The position numbers were made by a program, and so were the translations under genes. Source: Flavobacteriaceae bacterium (GTDB taxonomy: Bacteria > Bacteroidota > Bacteroidia > Flavobacteriales > Flavobacteriaceae). From it: a DNA stretch of 52,262 bases. The stretch covers positions 1 through 52,262 of the forward strand of contig CANGUZ010000011.1 of the NCBI GenBank assembly GCA_947457255.1, read 5' to 3'. Below, one piece after another: positions 44,146-52,262 of the stretch. The notes beneath the pieces were generated by a model. The model saw nothing but the letters and a program-made list of their open reading frames with translations, ran no database searches and was not told the DNA's origin. Position 1 is the first letter of the stretch, and each line of letters starts with the position of its first letter.

Positions 44146-45624
44146 ATGGCAAATTATTTCAATTCACTTCCACACCGTCTTAAAGTACAGGAATTAGGAA
44201 AATGTGATTTTATGCAAACTAGCGAATTTGCAGATGGTGTTAAAAAACTAATCGGAAAAAAAATTGTAATCATTGGTTGCGGTGCTCAAGGATTGGCTCA
44301 AGGTCAAAACATGCGCGATAGCGGACTTCATGTAGCATACGCTTTACGTCAAGAAGCTATCGATAACAAAAGAGCATCGTATCAAAATGCGGTAGAAAAC
44401 GGTTTTGAGGTAGGAACTTTCGAAGAAATAATTCCAACTGCTGATTTAGTATCTAATTTAGCTCCAGACAAACAACATACATCAGTTATCAATAAAATCT
44501 TGCCTTTGATGAAACAAGGAGCATGTCTTTCTTACTCTCACGGTTTTAATATCGTTGAAGAAGGAACTCAAATTCGTAAAGATTTAACGGTGGTAATGAT
44601 TGCTCCAAAATCGCCAGCTTCAGAGGTGCGTCACGAATATTTACGTGGTTTTGGTGTGCCAACACTAATTGCTGTTCACTCAGACAACGATCCTAACGGT
44701 GACGGACTTGATATTGCAAAAGCGTATTGCGTAGGAACTGGTGGACATAGAGCTGGAGTTTTACTTTCTTCATTCGTTGCTGAGGTAAAATCAGATTTAA
44801 TGGGAGAACAAACCATTCTTTGTGGATTGTTGCAAACCGGTTCTATTTTGAGTTTCAACAAAATGGTTGAAAAAGGAATTGATGCTGGATACGCTTCTAA
44901 ATTGGTACAATACGGTTGGGAAGTAATTACCGAAGCTTTAAAAATTGGTGGTATCACGAACATGATGGATCGTCTTTCTAATCCTGCTAAAATTGAAGCT
45001 TTCAAAATTTCAGAAGAATTAAAAGATATCATGCGTCCGTTGTTTGTGAAGCACATGGATGATATTTTGTCTGGCGAATTCTCTAAAACAATGATGGAAG
45101 ACTGGGCGGCTGGAGACAAAAACTTATTGACTTGGCGTGAAGCTACTGGCCAAACTGATTTCGAAAAAACGCCTGCCGGGAACGTTGAAATTTCTGAACA
45201 AGAATATTTCGATAACGCTACTTTGATGGTTGCTTTTGTAAAATCAGGAGTAGAGTTAGCATACGAAACCATGACTTGCTCTGGTATTAAAAACGAATCG
45301 GCTTACTACGAATCATTGCACGAAACACCACTTATTGCTAACACAATTGCACGTAAGAAATTGTTCGAAATGAACCGCGTTATTTCTGACACAGCTGAAT
45401 ACGGTTGTTATTTATTTGATCATGCCTGTAAACCACTTTTGACTGATTTTATGAAAACAGTGGAGACGAACATCATTGGGAAAAACTTCAATACAAGTAG
45501 TAACGGACAAGTAGACAATTTCGAATTGGTAAAAGTGAATGCGGCCATCCGTAACCACTCTATCGAAATTTGCGGCGCTGAACTTCGTGCTGCAATGACT
45601 GCGATGAAAAAAATTGTAGAATAA
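44146..45624 (+). CDS. ilvC: Ketol-acid reductoisomerase, class II
   Basis: The 492-residue enzyme is the long class II form: NAD(P) motif [18 protein letters not shown] (about 43-60), [25 protein letters not shown], and a duplicated knotted C-terminal domain with [13 protein letters not shown]. It isomerises and reduces acetolactate for valine and isoleucine. It is last in the operon and ends at a strong terminator. The codon choice (frequent ggt, cgt, aac) suggests high expression. Confidence 0.97.
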   Translation: MANYFNSLPHRLKVQELGKCDFMQTSEFADGVKKLIGKKIVIIGCGAQGLAQGQNMRDSGLHVAYALRQEAIDNKRASYQNAVENGFEVGTFEEIIPTADLVSNLAPDKQHTSVINKILPLMKQGACLSYSHGFNIVEEGTQIRKDLTVVMIAPKSPASEVRHEYLRGFGVPTLIAVHSDNDPNGDGLDIAKAYCVGTGGHRAGVLLSSFVAEVKSDLMGEQTILCGLLQTGSILSFNKMVEKGIDAGYASKLVQYGWEVITEALKIGGITNMMDRLSNPAKIEAFKISEELKDIMRPLFVKHMDDILSGEFSKTMMEDWAAGDKNLLTWREATGQTDFEKTPAGNVEISEQEYFDNATLMVAFVKSGVELAYETMTCSGIKNESAYYESLHETPLIANTIARKKLFEMNRVISDTAEYGCYLFDHACKPLLTDFMKTVETNIIGKNFNTSSNGQVDNFELVKVNAAIRNHSIEICGAELRAAMTAMKKIVE

Positions 45625-45648
45625 GAAATTCTTTGAAAATATTTTTAA

Positions 45649-45680
45649 AACCGTAACAGTGATGTTGCGGTTTTTTTTGT
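45649..45680 (+). terminator. Terminator of the ilv operon
   Basis: AACCGTAACA pairs with TGTTGCGGTT (one mismatch), followed by TTTTTTTT. It marks the end of ordinary chromosomal genes before the accessory island. Confidence 0.88.
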
Positions 45681-45759
45681 TAAACATGAGTATAAAATTT
45701 TAAATTTAGTGCCAATCCGTTAACGCAAATGGCTCAATCGTGTTTACACGGAAACGAAA

Positions 45760-45770
45760 AGCTTATAACA
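45760..45770 (+). repeat. 11-base direct repeat AGCTTATAACA, left copy
   Basis: The same 11 bases recur at 51553-51563 in the same direction. The two copies enclose both hairpin elements and the whole type III restriction-modification operon. They could be recombination cores or a target duplication; chance is not excluded. Confidence 0.45.
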
Positions 45771-45921
45771 AATAAAAAGTACGTTTGATGACTTGCAAGA
45801 AAAAATCAATATATTTGATTAACAATAAAACGAAACAAACATTCGCCAATCTACCTTTATATGGGTGAATCTACGAAAGTTTTTTCGCCTATAAACGAGT
45901 TATCGGTCAGTGTAAAAAGAC

Positions 45922-45992
45922 AGCCAACCCACAAATGGCACATTTGGTTTTTGCCGACACACGAGCCAACCCAAAAACCAAAAGAGCCATTT
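45922..45992 (+). other. Structured hairpin element A, left of the type III R-M operon
   Basis: The conserved flank AGCCAACCCAC (45922-45932) is followed by AAATGGC pairing with GCCATTT (45986-45992), a 3x3 internal loop ACA/AGA, and TTTGGTTTTTG (45943-45953) pairing with CAAAAACCAAA (45972-45982), with an 18-nt loop. After the stem come CCAAC and GACAA. The same architecture with different stem bases is found at 51333-51412. The surrounding 45690-46074 has no convincing gene; an imperfect palindrome CCTATAAACGAGTTATCGG lies at 45888-45906. Confidence 0.8.
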
Positions 45993-46074
45993 TTTGCCAA
46001 CGCACCGACAAGACTGTTGAAAATTTTCTGATTACTTTTTATCTTGCAAAATGAGATACAAAATATTTAAAAAC

Positions 46075-46082
46075 TATATTTG
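46075..46082 (+). promoter_or_regulatory. Promoter -7 element of the R-M operon
   Basis: TATATTTG lies 21 bases before the ATG at 46104. It overlaps the TTG at 46080 that would begin a longer reading of the regulator, which excludes that start. Confidence 0.6.
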
Positions 46083-46103
46083 CGACTTGAATCATTTGAA
46101 CAA

Positions 46104-46313
46104 ATGAACAGAATAAAAGAAGTGCTGGACGAAAAAGGCATTAAGCAGACTTGGCTTGCTGAGCAATTAGGCAAAAGCTACAATATGGTAAATGCTTATG
46201 TGCAAAATAGACAACAACCACGAATAGAAGTTCTTTACGACATAGCCAAAATATTGGACGTAAACGTGAAAGACCTCTTAATTGACAACGACAATAAAAA
46301 GAACAAGAAATGA
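46104..46313 (+). CDS. XRE-family helix-turn-helix regulator
   Basis: The 69-residue protein is a single Cro/C1-type HTH domain: MNRIKEVLDEKGIKQTWLAEQ, then the recognition region YNMVNAYVQNRQQPRIEVL and IAKILDVNVKDLL. It probably controls the R-M operon in which it is first gene, like a small C-protein that times methyltransferase before nuclease. Its stop overlaps the mod start (ATGA), so translation is coupled. Confidence 0.88.
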   Translation: MNRIKEVLDEKGIKQTWLAEQLGKSYNMVNAYVQNRQQPRIEVLYDIAKILDVNVKDLLIDNDNKKNKK

Positions 46314-48439
46314 GCAAGGAACAAAAAATAACGAACAACATAAAAGTACCAAACAAAGATTTGGAAGCATTAAGATTACACTTTCCTCATTGCTTTGATA
46401 AAGACGGAAATTTTCAATTAGAGAAATTCAAAAACAACCTGACCGAAAAAGAAATCAACTTTTCTGCGGAGAGTTATGGATTAGATTGGTTAGGGAAAAG
46501 TTACGCAAGACTTTTGGCAACCGACCCTGCAACAACTTTGCTGAAAGCAGACGAAACTCATAATAGCAAACCCGAAAACCTTACCTCTGAAAACTTGCTC
46601 ATTAAAGGCGACAACCTGGAAGTGTTAAAGCACCTTGCCAACGCCTACTATGAACAGGTAAAAATGATATACATTGACCCACCTTACAATACTGGAAGTG
46701 ACGGCTTTGTCTATAATGATGACAGGAAATTTACCGCAAAAGAATTACAAAACCTTATTGGCGTTGATGCTGAGAAAGCTAAACGCATTTTAGCTTTTAC
46801 ACAAAGCAAAAGCAACAGCCATAGTGCTTGGCTTACCTTTATGTATCCTCGACTTTATATTGCAAAGCAATTGCTGAAAGATGACGGAGTTATTTTTATT
46901 TCAATTGACGACAACGAAGTAGCACAACTACGCTTGTTAATGGACGAAGAAATTTTTGGAGAAGAACATTTCCTAAACTTGATTACAATTAAAGCCAAAC
47001 CTTCTTCAGGTGCAAGTGGTGGTGGTGAAGATAAACGATTAAAGAAAAATGTTGAATATCTTCTGTGCTTTACTAAAAGTCGTGAACAATTTGAAAAATT
47101 TAATGATGTTTTTGATGTTACTGATTTAAAGGAATACATCGAAAACTACAAAGCAGAAGGTAAAAGTTGGAAATACACAAGGATTTTAAATTCTTTAGGG
47201 ACAAAAACACATTTTACAGACACCGTTGACGGTTCGGGTGAATCAATCAAAATTTTCAAACACGAAAACGTTGAGATAGTAACAATATCAGATATTGCAA
47301 AACGAGATAGAATTACTGAAGAAGAAGCTTACTTCAAATATTTTGAAAAGATATTCCGAGATACTAATGCTCAAAGCTCAATTCGTCAAAGAGTTATTGA
47401 TTGCACAGATAACGATGATACCTTTTACAGTATTGAATACACGCCACGTTCAGGTAGAAATAAAAATCAGCTTACAACCCTTTATTACAAAGGAAGAAAT
47501 AAAGATTTAATTGCTTGGTTAAGTGATGTAGCAGAGAAAAAAGGAAATCGCTTAATTAAAAAAGATATAGTTGGAACATTATGGGCAAACTTTAATTGGA
47601 ATAACGTATCAAAAGAAGGAGATATTCAGTATCCCAATGGGAAGAAACCAATTAGTTTTATTAAACGAATGATAGAAATGACTTCTTCCGAAAATAAAGA
47701 CGATATTATTTTGGATTTTTTTGCTGGATCGGGTTCAACAGCTCACGCTGTTATGGATATAAATACCTCTGATTTTGGGAAAAGAAAAAGTATTTCAATT
47801 CAGATAGACGAACCAATTTCAGATAAAGACAAAAAAGAATATTATTCAGATACAAATTTCAAAGTCATTTTTGACATTACAAAAGAACGTTTGTTACGTT
47901 CTGCCAAGAAGTTAAACGCAGAATTAAACAGCAGAATAGAAAAACTAAAAACAGAATTGCCAACCGAAGAAACAAAGATTGAAATTGAAAGACTAGAAAA
48001 ACTAATATCACAAAATGGTTTTAAAATTTTTGAAACCACACCTATTTGGGAAGATTACGATTTTGAAGCAGAGCAGTTTGACAGTTCGCAAACCTTGTTT
48101 GATGCAGGAAAACTAACAGAAGACGATTTAAAAGCATTACTTGTTACTTGGAAAACAAATGACAACATTTCCCTTTCGCAAGAATTAGAAACCATTGATT
48201 TAGGCGGTTACACCGCTTTTTACGGAAGTGGAAAATTGTATTTGTTGCACAAAAACTTTACAACTGAAAATTTGAAAGCCGTTTTAGAAAAAATTGATTC
48301 GGACAAAATGTTCAATCCTACTTCTATTATTGCATTTGGTTATCACTTTGAAAGCAAAAGTTTGCGAGAACTTTCGGAAAACGTGAAGCAATACGCTAAC
48401 AAAAAGAAAATTGATATTGACTTCATAACAAGATATTAA
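46310..48439 (+). CDS. mod: Type III restriction-modification DNA methyltransferase (Mod)
   Basis: The 709-residue protein has the methyltransferase motif IV Asp123-Pro-Pro-Tyr126 (YIDPPYNTGSDGF) before the AdoMet motif I FFAGSGSTAHAV (about 470-481), the beta-class order of type III Mod adenine methyltransferases. The target recognition domain lies between (about 215-440). It methylates one strand of an asymmetric site and guides Res. The middle part is more AT-rich in codon choice than both ends, which hints at a swapped recognition domain. No simple-sequence repeat for phase variation was seen. Confidence 0.93.
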   Translation: MSKEQKITNNIKVPNKDLEALRLHFPHCFDKDGNFQLEKFKNNLTEKEINFSAESYGLDWLGKSYARLLATDPATTLLKADETHNSKPENLTSENLLIKGDNLEVLKHLANAYYEQVKMIYIDPPYNTGSDGFVYNDDRKFTAKELQNLIGVDAEKAKRILAFTQSKSNSHSAWLTFMYPRLYIAKQLLKDDGVIFISIDDNEVAQLRLLMDEEIFGEEHFLNLITIKAKPSSGASGGGEDKRLKKNVEYLLCFTKSREQFEKFNDVFDVTDLKEYIENYKAEGKSWKYTRILNSLGTKTHFTDTVDGSGESIKIFKHENVEIVTISDIAKRDRITEEEAYFKYFEKIFRDTNAQSSIRQRVIDCTDNDDTFYSIEYTPRSGRNKNQLTTLYYKGRNKDLIAWLSDVAEKKGNRLIKKDIVGTLWANFNWNNVSKEGDIQYPNGKKPISFIKRMIEMTSSENKDDIILDFFAGSGSTAHAVMDINTSDFGKRKSISIQIDEPISDKDKKEYYSDTNFKVIFDITKERLLRSAKKLNAELNSRIEKLKTELPTEETKIEIERLEKLISQNGFKIFETTPIWEDYDFEAEQFDSSQTLFDAGKLTEDDLKALLVTWKTNDNISLSQELETIDLGGYTAFYGSGKLYLLHKNFTTENLKAVLEKIDSDKMFNPTSIIAFGYHFESKSLRELSENVKQYANKKKIDIDFITRY

Positions 48440-48442
48440 GCA

Positions 48443-51319
48443 ATGAAAGGATTTAATTTTGAAAAGAACTTAAACCACCAGTCACACGCAGTAGATAGCA
48501 CTATTGGCGTGTTTCAGGATATTTCCCTTATTCAGCCAACCGAAACCGATAAAAATCACATCAATCCTGCATTTGATTTTCAAACAGGAAACACTTATCC
48601 AAACAACATTAGAACGATTAAGGAAAATAACGGTGGCATAAGCGAAAAAATAAAACGTGACAGCAACATCATAGACATTATGATGGAAACTGGCACGGGC
48701 AAGACCTATACTTACACAAAAACTATTTTTGAACTCAACAAACAATATGGCATTTTCAAATTTATCGTTGTTGTGCCAACGCTTTCTATCAAGGCGGGAA
48801 CAATCGATTTTTTGAAATCAGACAGCAGTCGTGAACATTTTAAAGAGCAATACGGAAAAACCTTGCATTTGCACGTTGTAGAAAGCTTAAAAAATGGGAA
48901 AAGCAAGAAATCATATATTCCGCAAGCAGTTACAAGTTTTGTCAATTCGGGCAATTTTGAAAAAAACAGCATTCAGGTTTTGATTATCAACGCAGGTATG
49001 ATAAACTCTGATACTATGCAAAAAAGTTTTGACAAAGGTTTGTTTGACAAATACACCGTGCCGTTTGATGCCATTGGAGCAACCAAACCGTTTTTGATTA
49101 TTGACGAACCACACAAATTTGGAACAGGCAACAAAACGTGGGAGAACATTCAGAAAATGAAACCGCAATTTATTTTGCGTTATGGTGCTACGTTTCAAGG
49201 TTATGAAAATCTGATTTACACTTTAACTGCCGTAGATTCGTTCAATAGAAATTTAGTAAAAGGCGTAATCGGACACATTACAGAATTTGAAAGCGGGAAA
49301 AATGCAATTGTAAAGTTTATTGATTCAGACGGAACAGAAGCAAGTTTTGAATTAAACGAAAATGATAAACGTAAAACGGTAAAGCTTAAAAAGAAAGACA
49401 GTTTACAAACGATCCACTCTGAAATGAGTGATTTGACAATTGAAAATTTGAACAAGAGCACGGTTGTTTTATCAAACGGTTTGGAAATGAAAAAGGGTGA
49501 TAAAATTAATCCTTATTCATATGCCGAAAAATTGCAGGAAACAATGATTCAAAAAGCCATTCAAAAGCATTTTGAACTCGAAAAAGAGTTTTTGACGAGA
49601 GATGTAAAAATAAAACCGCTAACACTTTTTTTTATTGACAATATTGATGAATATCGAAATAAAGACGGTTACATCAAAAAAACGGTAGAGCAATTAGCAA
49701 AAGCTGAAATTGAAAATTTGCTAAAAGTAGAGCAAGACGTTTATTATAAAGCATTTCTTGAAAAATCATTGACTGATATTTCAGCCATACACGGTGGTTA
49801 TTTCTCAAAAGACAACAGCGAAAAAGACGAAGTAATTGAAAAGGAAATAAACGAGATTTTGCACGATAAACAAGAAATGTTGAGTTTGGAAAATCCAAGA
49901 CGTTTTATTTTTTCTAAATGGACATTGCGTGAAGGTTGGGATAATCCAAATGTTTTCCAAATATGCAAACTCCGAAGCAGCGGAAGTGAAATTTCAAAAT
50001 TACAGGAAGTTGGGCGTGGCTTACGATTACCAGTAAATGAATACGGCAATCGTGTAAAAGATGAACAGTTTTATCTCAACTATTTTGTTGACTTTACCGA
50101 AAGTGATTTTGTTGATTCTCTAGTAAATGAAATCAACACGAAATCAGGTGCAATTTCAATGGAACAAACGCCTGATAAACTTTCTGCTGAAATGATTAAA
50201 AAGATTTGCGAACTCTACGAAACAACTGAAGAAGACCTATTGCAAGTTTTAGACGACAATGATGTAATTAAAAGAAACAACGATTTTAAAGAAAATGGTT
50301 TCACTTACATCAAACACAATTATCCGAAAATCTTTGAAGGTGTAAATTCCACGAAAGTTCGGAAAGCAACAGACGATAAAAAGAAAATTACAGTAAGAAC
50401 AGATAAATACAGTGAGTTAAAAGACCTTTGGGAAAAACTCAATGAAAAAGTTATTTTGGAATATAAGTTTGATAAAGAAGCCGAATTTAAAAACCTGTTT
50501 ACCGAGTTTTTGAAAGCACAAAAAGGCAACTTTACAATAGACGGAGTAAGTGAACGAGTTGCAAAAGTTGAAATCAAAGATGATAGAGCTGTTGTAAACG
50601 AAGCAGAATCAATCTATGGACGAAATGTCGCAACTATTTCAACAATGAAATACAGCGACTTTCTGAAAGAACTTTCAAAAATTTTAAATATCAATCTTGC
50701 AACAATTCATCAATCAATTATTGATGCCGGAACAGACATAAACAAACATTTGAATCCAACAACATTGCGAATTATCAAAGATAAATTTGACCATTTCCTA
50801 ATGGCAAATGCAATTGACAAATTCAGTATTGAATACAAAAAGGTTTCAAACAACATTCACCCAACCAAACTTACAGACGAAAAAGGAAATGTTTTATCAG
50901 AAATTTCTGCTTCTGATATTGGTATTTTCTTTTCAGATGAAGACGTGGCACAGTCTTATTTCTTTGACGAATTGTATTACGATTCTGAGCTAGAAATGAA
51001 AAACATCAAAACAGAAATCAACGAAGTTATTGTATTTACGAAAATCCCGAAAAACTCAATCAAAATTCCTGTTGCAGGCGGAAAGACTTATTCACCTGAC
51101 TTTGCTTACGTTTTAAAATTCAAAGATGGCAAACAGAAATTAAACTTCATTGTAGAAACCAAAGACGTTGGTAGTGATGACGGTCTTCGTGAAGAAGAAA
51201 AAGCGAAAATTAAACACGCAGAAAAATTCTTTGGCGGACAAGTAAAAATTGAATTTAGAAAACAGTTCAGCAATAACAAAATTGTTGACTTAATAAGAGA
51301 ACTTTCAATTGATGAATAA
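48443..51319 (+). CDS. res: Type III restriction enzyme subunit (Res)
   Basis: The 958-residue protein is an SF2 translocase with a nuclease domain: Walker A METGTGKTYTYTK (81-93), DEAD-type box LIIDEPHKF (about 219-227), motif VI LQEVGRGLRLP near 533, and a C-terminal PD-(D/E)xK nuclease with YSPDFAYVLKF and FIVETKD (about 880-907). With Mod it cuts DNA beside unmethylated sites and so blocks phage and plasmids. It starts 3 bases after mod. All motifs look intact, so the system may be active. Confidence 0.94.
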   Translation: MKGFNFEKNLNHQSHAVDSTIGVFQDISLIQPTETDKNHINPAFDFQTGNTYPNNIRTIKENNGGISEKIKRDSNIIDIMMETGTGKTYTYTKTIFELNKQYGIFKFIVVVPTLSIKAGTIDFLKSDSSREHFKEQYGKTLHLHVVESLKNGKSKKSYIPQAVTSFVNSGNFEKNSIQVLIINAGMINSDTMQKSFDKGLFDKYTVPFDAIGATKPFLIIDEPHKFGTGNKTWENIQKMKPQFILRYGATFQGYENLIYTLTAVDSFNRNLVKGVIGHITEFESGKNAIVKFIDSDGTEASFELNENDKRKTVKLKKKDSLQTIHSEMSDLTIENLNKSTVVLSNGLEMKKGDKINPYSYAEKLQETMIQKAIQKHFELEKEFLTRDVKIKPLTLFFIDNIDEYRNKDGYIKKTVEQLAKAEIENLLKVEQDVYYKAFLEKSLTDISAIHGGYFSKDNSEKDEVIEKEINEILHDKQEMLSLENPRRFIFSKWTLREGWDNPNVFQICKLRSSGSEISKLQEVGRGLRLPVNEYGNRVKDEQFYLNYFVDFTESDFVDSLVNEINTKSGAISMEQTPDKLSAEMIKKICELYETTEEDLLQVLDDNDVIKRNNDFKENGFTYIKHNYPKIFEGVNSTKVRKATDDKKKITVRTDKYSELKDLWEKLNEKVILEYKFDKEAEFKNLFTEFLKAQKGNFTIDGVSERVAKVEIKDDRAVVNEAESIYGRNVATISTMKYSDFLKELSKILNINLATIHQSIIDAGTDINKHLNPTTLRIIKDKFDHFLMANAIDKFSIEYKKVSNNIHPTKLTDEKGNVLSEISASDIGIFFSDEDVAQSYFFDELYYDSELEMKNIKTEINEVIVFTKIPKNSIKIPVAGGKTYSPDFAYVLKFKDGKQKLNFIVETKDVGSDDGLREEEKAKIKHAEKFFGGQVKIEFRKQFSNNKIVDLIRELSIDE

Positions 51320-51332
51320 AGTAACAAGGATA

Positions 51333-51412
51333 AGCCAACACACAGGTGTAAGCACATTTGCAAGCCGCACAAGCCCAAGCACAGACCAAAGCTTGCAAAA
51401 GAGCTTCCACCT
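51333..51412 (+). other. Structured hairpin element B, right of the type III R-M operon
   Basis: The flank AGCCAACACAC (51333-51343) is followed by AGGTG pairing with CACCT (51408-51412), one mismatch, AAGC with GCTT, a 3x3 internal loop ACA/AGA, and TTTGCAAGC (51357-51365) pairing with GCTTGCAAA (51391-51399), with a 25-nt loop. After the stem come CCAAC and GACAA. It starts 14 bases after the res stop. The rest of 51413-51630 holds no convincing gene; GTTGCGCAAC (51573-51582) is a perfect palindrome. Confidence 0.8.
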
Positions 51413-51552
51413 TTCCCAACCAGACAAAATTGAATTAAAAAAAATATCCTTCCCTTCTGAAAATAAAAAATACCCAACCGCACAACCCGACACGACAAAG
51501 ACAGTGAAACGTAGTATTGACAATGGTTTGCAAGGACGGTGGACAAAAGGCC

Positions 51553-51563
51553 AGCTTATAACA
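51553..51563 (+). repeat. 11-base direct repeat AGCTTATAACA, right copy
   Basis: Identical to 45760-45770, same direction. It lies between hairpin element B and the IS1182-type element. Confidence 0.45.
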
Positions 51564-51626
51564 GCGGTAGCTGTTGCGCAACCATCCTAAAAAACTATCC
51601 CAATGTTTCGTGATCAAAATAACTAT

Positions 51627-51663
51627 AAAAAACAACCTCTTTTAAGCCTATTTAAGCGAGGTT
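51627..51663 (-). terminator. Terminator at the end of the IS1182-type transposase gene
   Basis: On the minus strand AACCTC (51663-51658) pairs with GAGGTT (51639-51634), with further partial pairing inside, followed by GTTTTTT. The stem overlaps the stop codon of the transposase. Confidence 0.65.
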
Positions 51664-52262
51664 TGTTTTTGAATTAAAGTTATAGTTTTTAAAAAACGAG
51701 ATGCTCAAAAACAAGCTTTTCAAGTCATTGAAAGCCGTTTTTAGTAAAGTGGGTACTTTTGTTTCTATTTCACATACTATTCCAGCTTTTGTTTTAGTTT
51801 TTTTGGTGATAAACTTCAAGTATTTTTTGAGATTATAGGTTAGTGCTGCCATCAAAACGTGCTTGTTGGCTTGCCGTATTCCTCTTGTGTTTACACGTTT
51901 CATGTTGGTAAAATTAACCAATGTTCCAATTACAGGTTCTACGGTTTTACTTCTCACTCGTACCATTTTCTTAGCATAGTGCGGATTTTGAGTAAGTTTT
52001 TGGTGCATTCTATCGTAGTGTTCTTTATGAATGCTGTCGTCTATCTTTTTAAACTTGGTGCTTTTTCCACAGCATGATTCTCGCAGTGGACAGTTTTTGC
52101 AATCACTCTCACTGCTTCTATAAGTGCGTTTGGTATAGCCTTTACTATCGGTCTTTTCGCCTTTGAATAGTAATTTAGCTTGATTACCTCCTTCTTTTAC
52201 ACATTCGTATTGGTGCAATTCTTTATTAAAAATAAAGCCTTCGCGTTCGGGTTTGTATTGTC
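51652..52262 (-). mobile_element. IS1182-family transposase, C-terminal part, cut by the window edge
   Basis: The frame is open to the right edge, so only the last 203 or so codons are present. The Cys cluster CKNCPLRESCCGKSTKFKKI, the segment HYAKKMVRVRSKTVEPVIGT with the Glu of the DDE triad, and RGIRQANKHVLMAALTYNLKK fit IS1182-type transposases. The C-terminal tail (TKTKAGIVCEIETKVPTLL) is typical of Bacteroidota copies. The end of the element should lie between about 51580 and 51630; I could not define its terminal repeat without the other end. Confidence 0.9.

Noticed and set aside
44676..45272. 198-codon open frame antisense to ilvC
   Set aside because: It lies wholly inside the conserved ilvC gene on the other strand and shows no recognisable domain; it follows from ilvC codon use.
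45788..45868. 26-codon ATG frame left of element A
   Set aside because: Too short, no -7 element or family support; kept only as part of the non-coding flank.
46310..48439. Phase-variable repeat in mod
   Set aside because: I looked for tandem tetra- or pentanucleotide repeats and long homopolymers; only short A runs occur, which are normal at this base composition.
51106..51546. 146-codon minus-strand frame over the res 3' end
   Set aside because: It covers the PD-(D/E)xK nuclease region in antisense and the structured element; Cys/Leu/Ser-rich shadow translation without a family.
51309..51590. 93-codon open frame after res
   Set aside because: It runs through hairpin element B and the palindrome, has no family resemblance and begins inside the res stop region; the composition is that of the non-coding flank.
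45625..51651. Possible integrase or recombinase of the island
   Set aside because: No integrase, resolvase or relaxase gene is present between ilvC and the IS element; the only recombinase in the window is xerC at 633-1529, in a housekeeping place.

Overview
The window reads as a chromosomal segment of a low-GC member of the Bacteroidota, most likely Flavobacterium or a close relative. The signs are: promoters of the Bacteroidota type (TTG, about 19 bases, TAnnTTTG); almost no Shine-Dalgarno sequences except a very strong one before rpsU; a SusC/SusD outer-membrane pair; two proteins with type IX secretion C-terminal sorting domains; Porin_10, DUF2851, DUF4136 and DUF5522 family proteins; and a lysyl-tRNA synthetase with a C-terminal extension. 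No rRNA gene or CRISPR array was seen.

Layout. 1-1.9 kb (minus): tRNA-Tyr, tRNA-Thr, hpf, xerC and rpsU, a translation-linked cluster. 2.0-7.6 kb (minus): acyl-CoA dehydrogenase, helix-hairpin-helix protein, PspC and DUF2851 proteins, then a DEDDh exonuclease behind a cystathionine beta-synthase-like enzyme. 7.7-17.2 kb (minus): Porin_10 protein, a lipoprotein-SusD-SusC uptake operon and a secreted subtilisin-like protease. 17.3-20.9 kb: rnhB, lipB, lysS separated by dispersed repeats. 20.9-24.3 kb (minus): a likely copper-handling cluster of small Cys protein, MbnP-like lipoprotein, MbnH-like di-heme protein and Cys-tagged beta-barrel. 24.4-28.0 kb: an unknown small protein, a thioester-reductase-like SDR and an unnamed 607-residue Cys-containing protein. 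28.2-31.2 kb: nadAB and a Spy-like periplasmic protein. 31.2-36.8 kb (minus): hemL, a glucosaminidase lipoprotein, a D-cysteine desulfhydrase-like enzyme, a T9SS cargo protein and a mini HExxH membrane protein. 36.9-45.6 kb (plus): DUF5522, hutU, a DUF4136 lipoprotein and the ilvD-ilvB-ilvN-ilvC operon.

From 45.7 kb on the character changes to an accessory island: an XRE regulator, a type III methyltransferase (mod) and a type III restriction enzyme (res) in one tight operon, then the end of an IS1182-type transposase gene that runs off the right edge. The non-coding DNA on both sides of the restriction-modification operon carries the strongest unexplained signal. Two long hairpins have different stem sequences but the same architecture, the same 3x3 internal loop and the same conserved flanks. 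One lies before the operon and one starts 14 bases after the res stop codon, and an 11-base direct repeat lies outside the pair. This looks like the boundary of a cassette-like mobile unit.

The genes combine ordinary housekeeping (branched-chain amino acid, NAD, haem and lipoate synthesis, translation) with surface nutrient capture (SusCD plus secreted protease, MbnP/MbnH) and an imported defence module. Several start codons are set here from promoter position or signal-peptide position rather than from the longest open frame.
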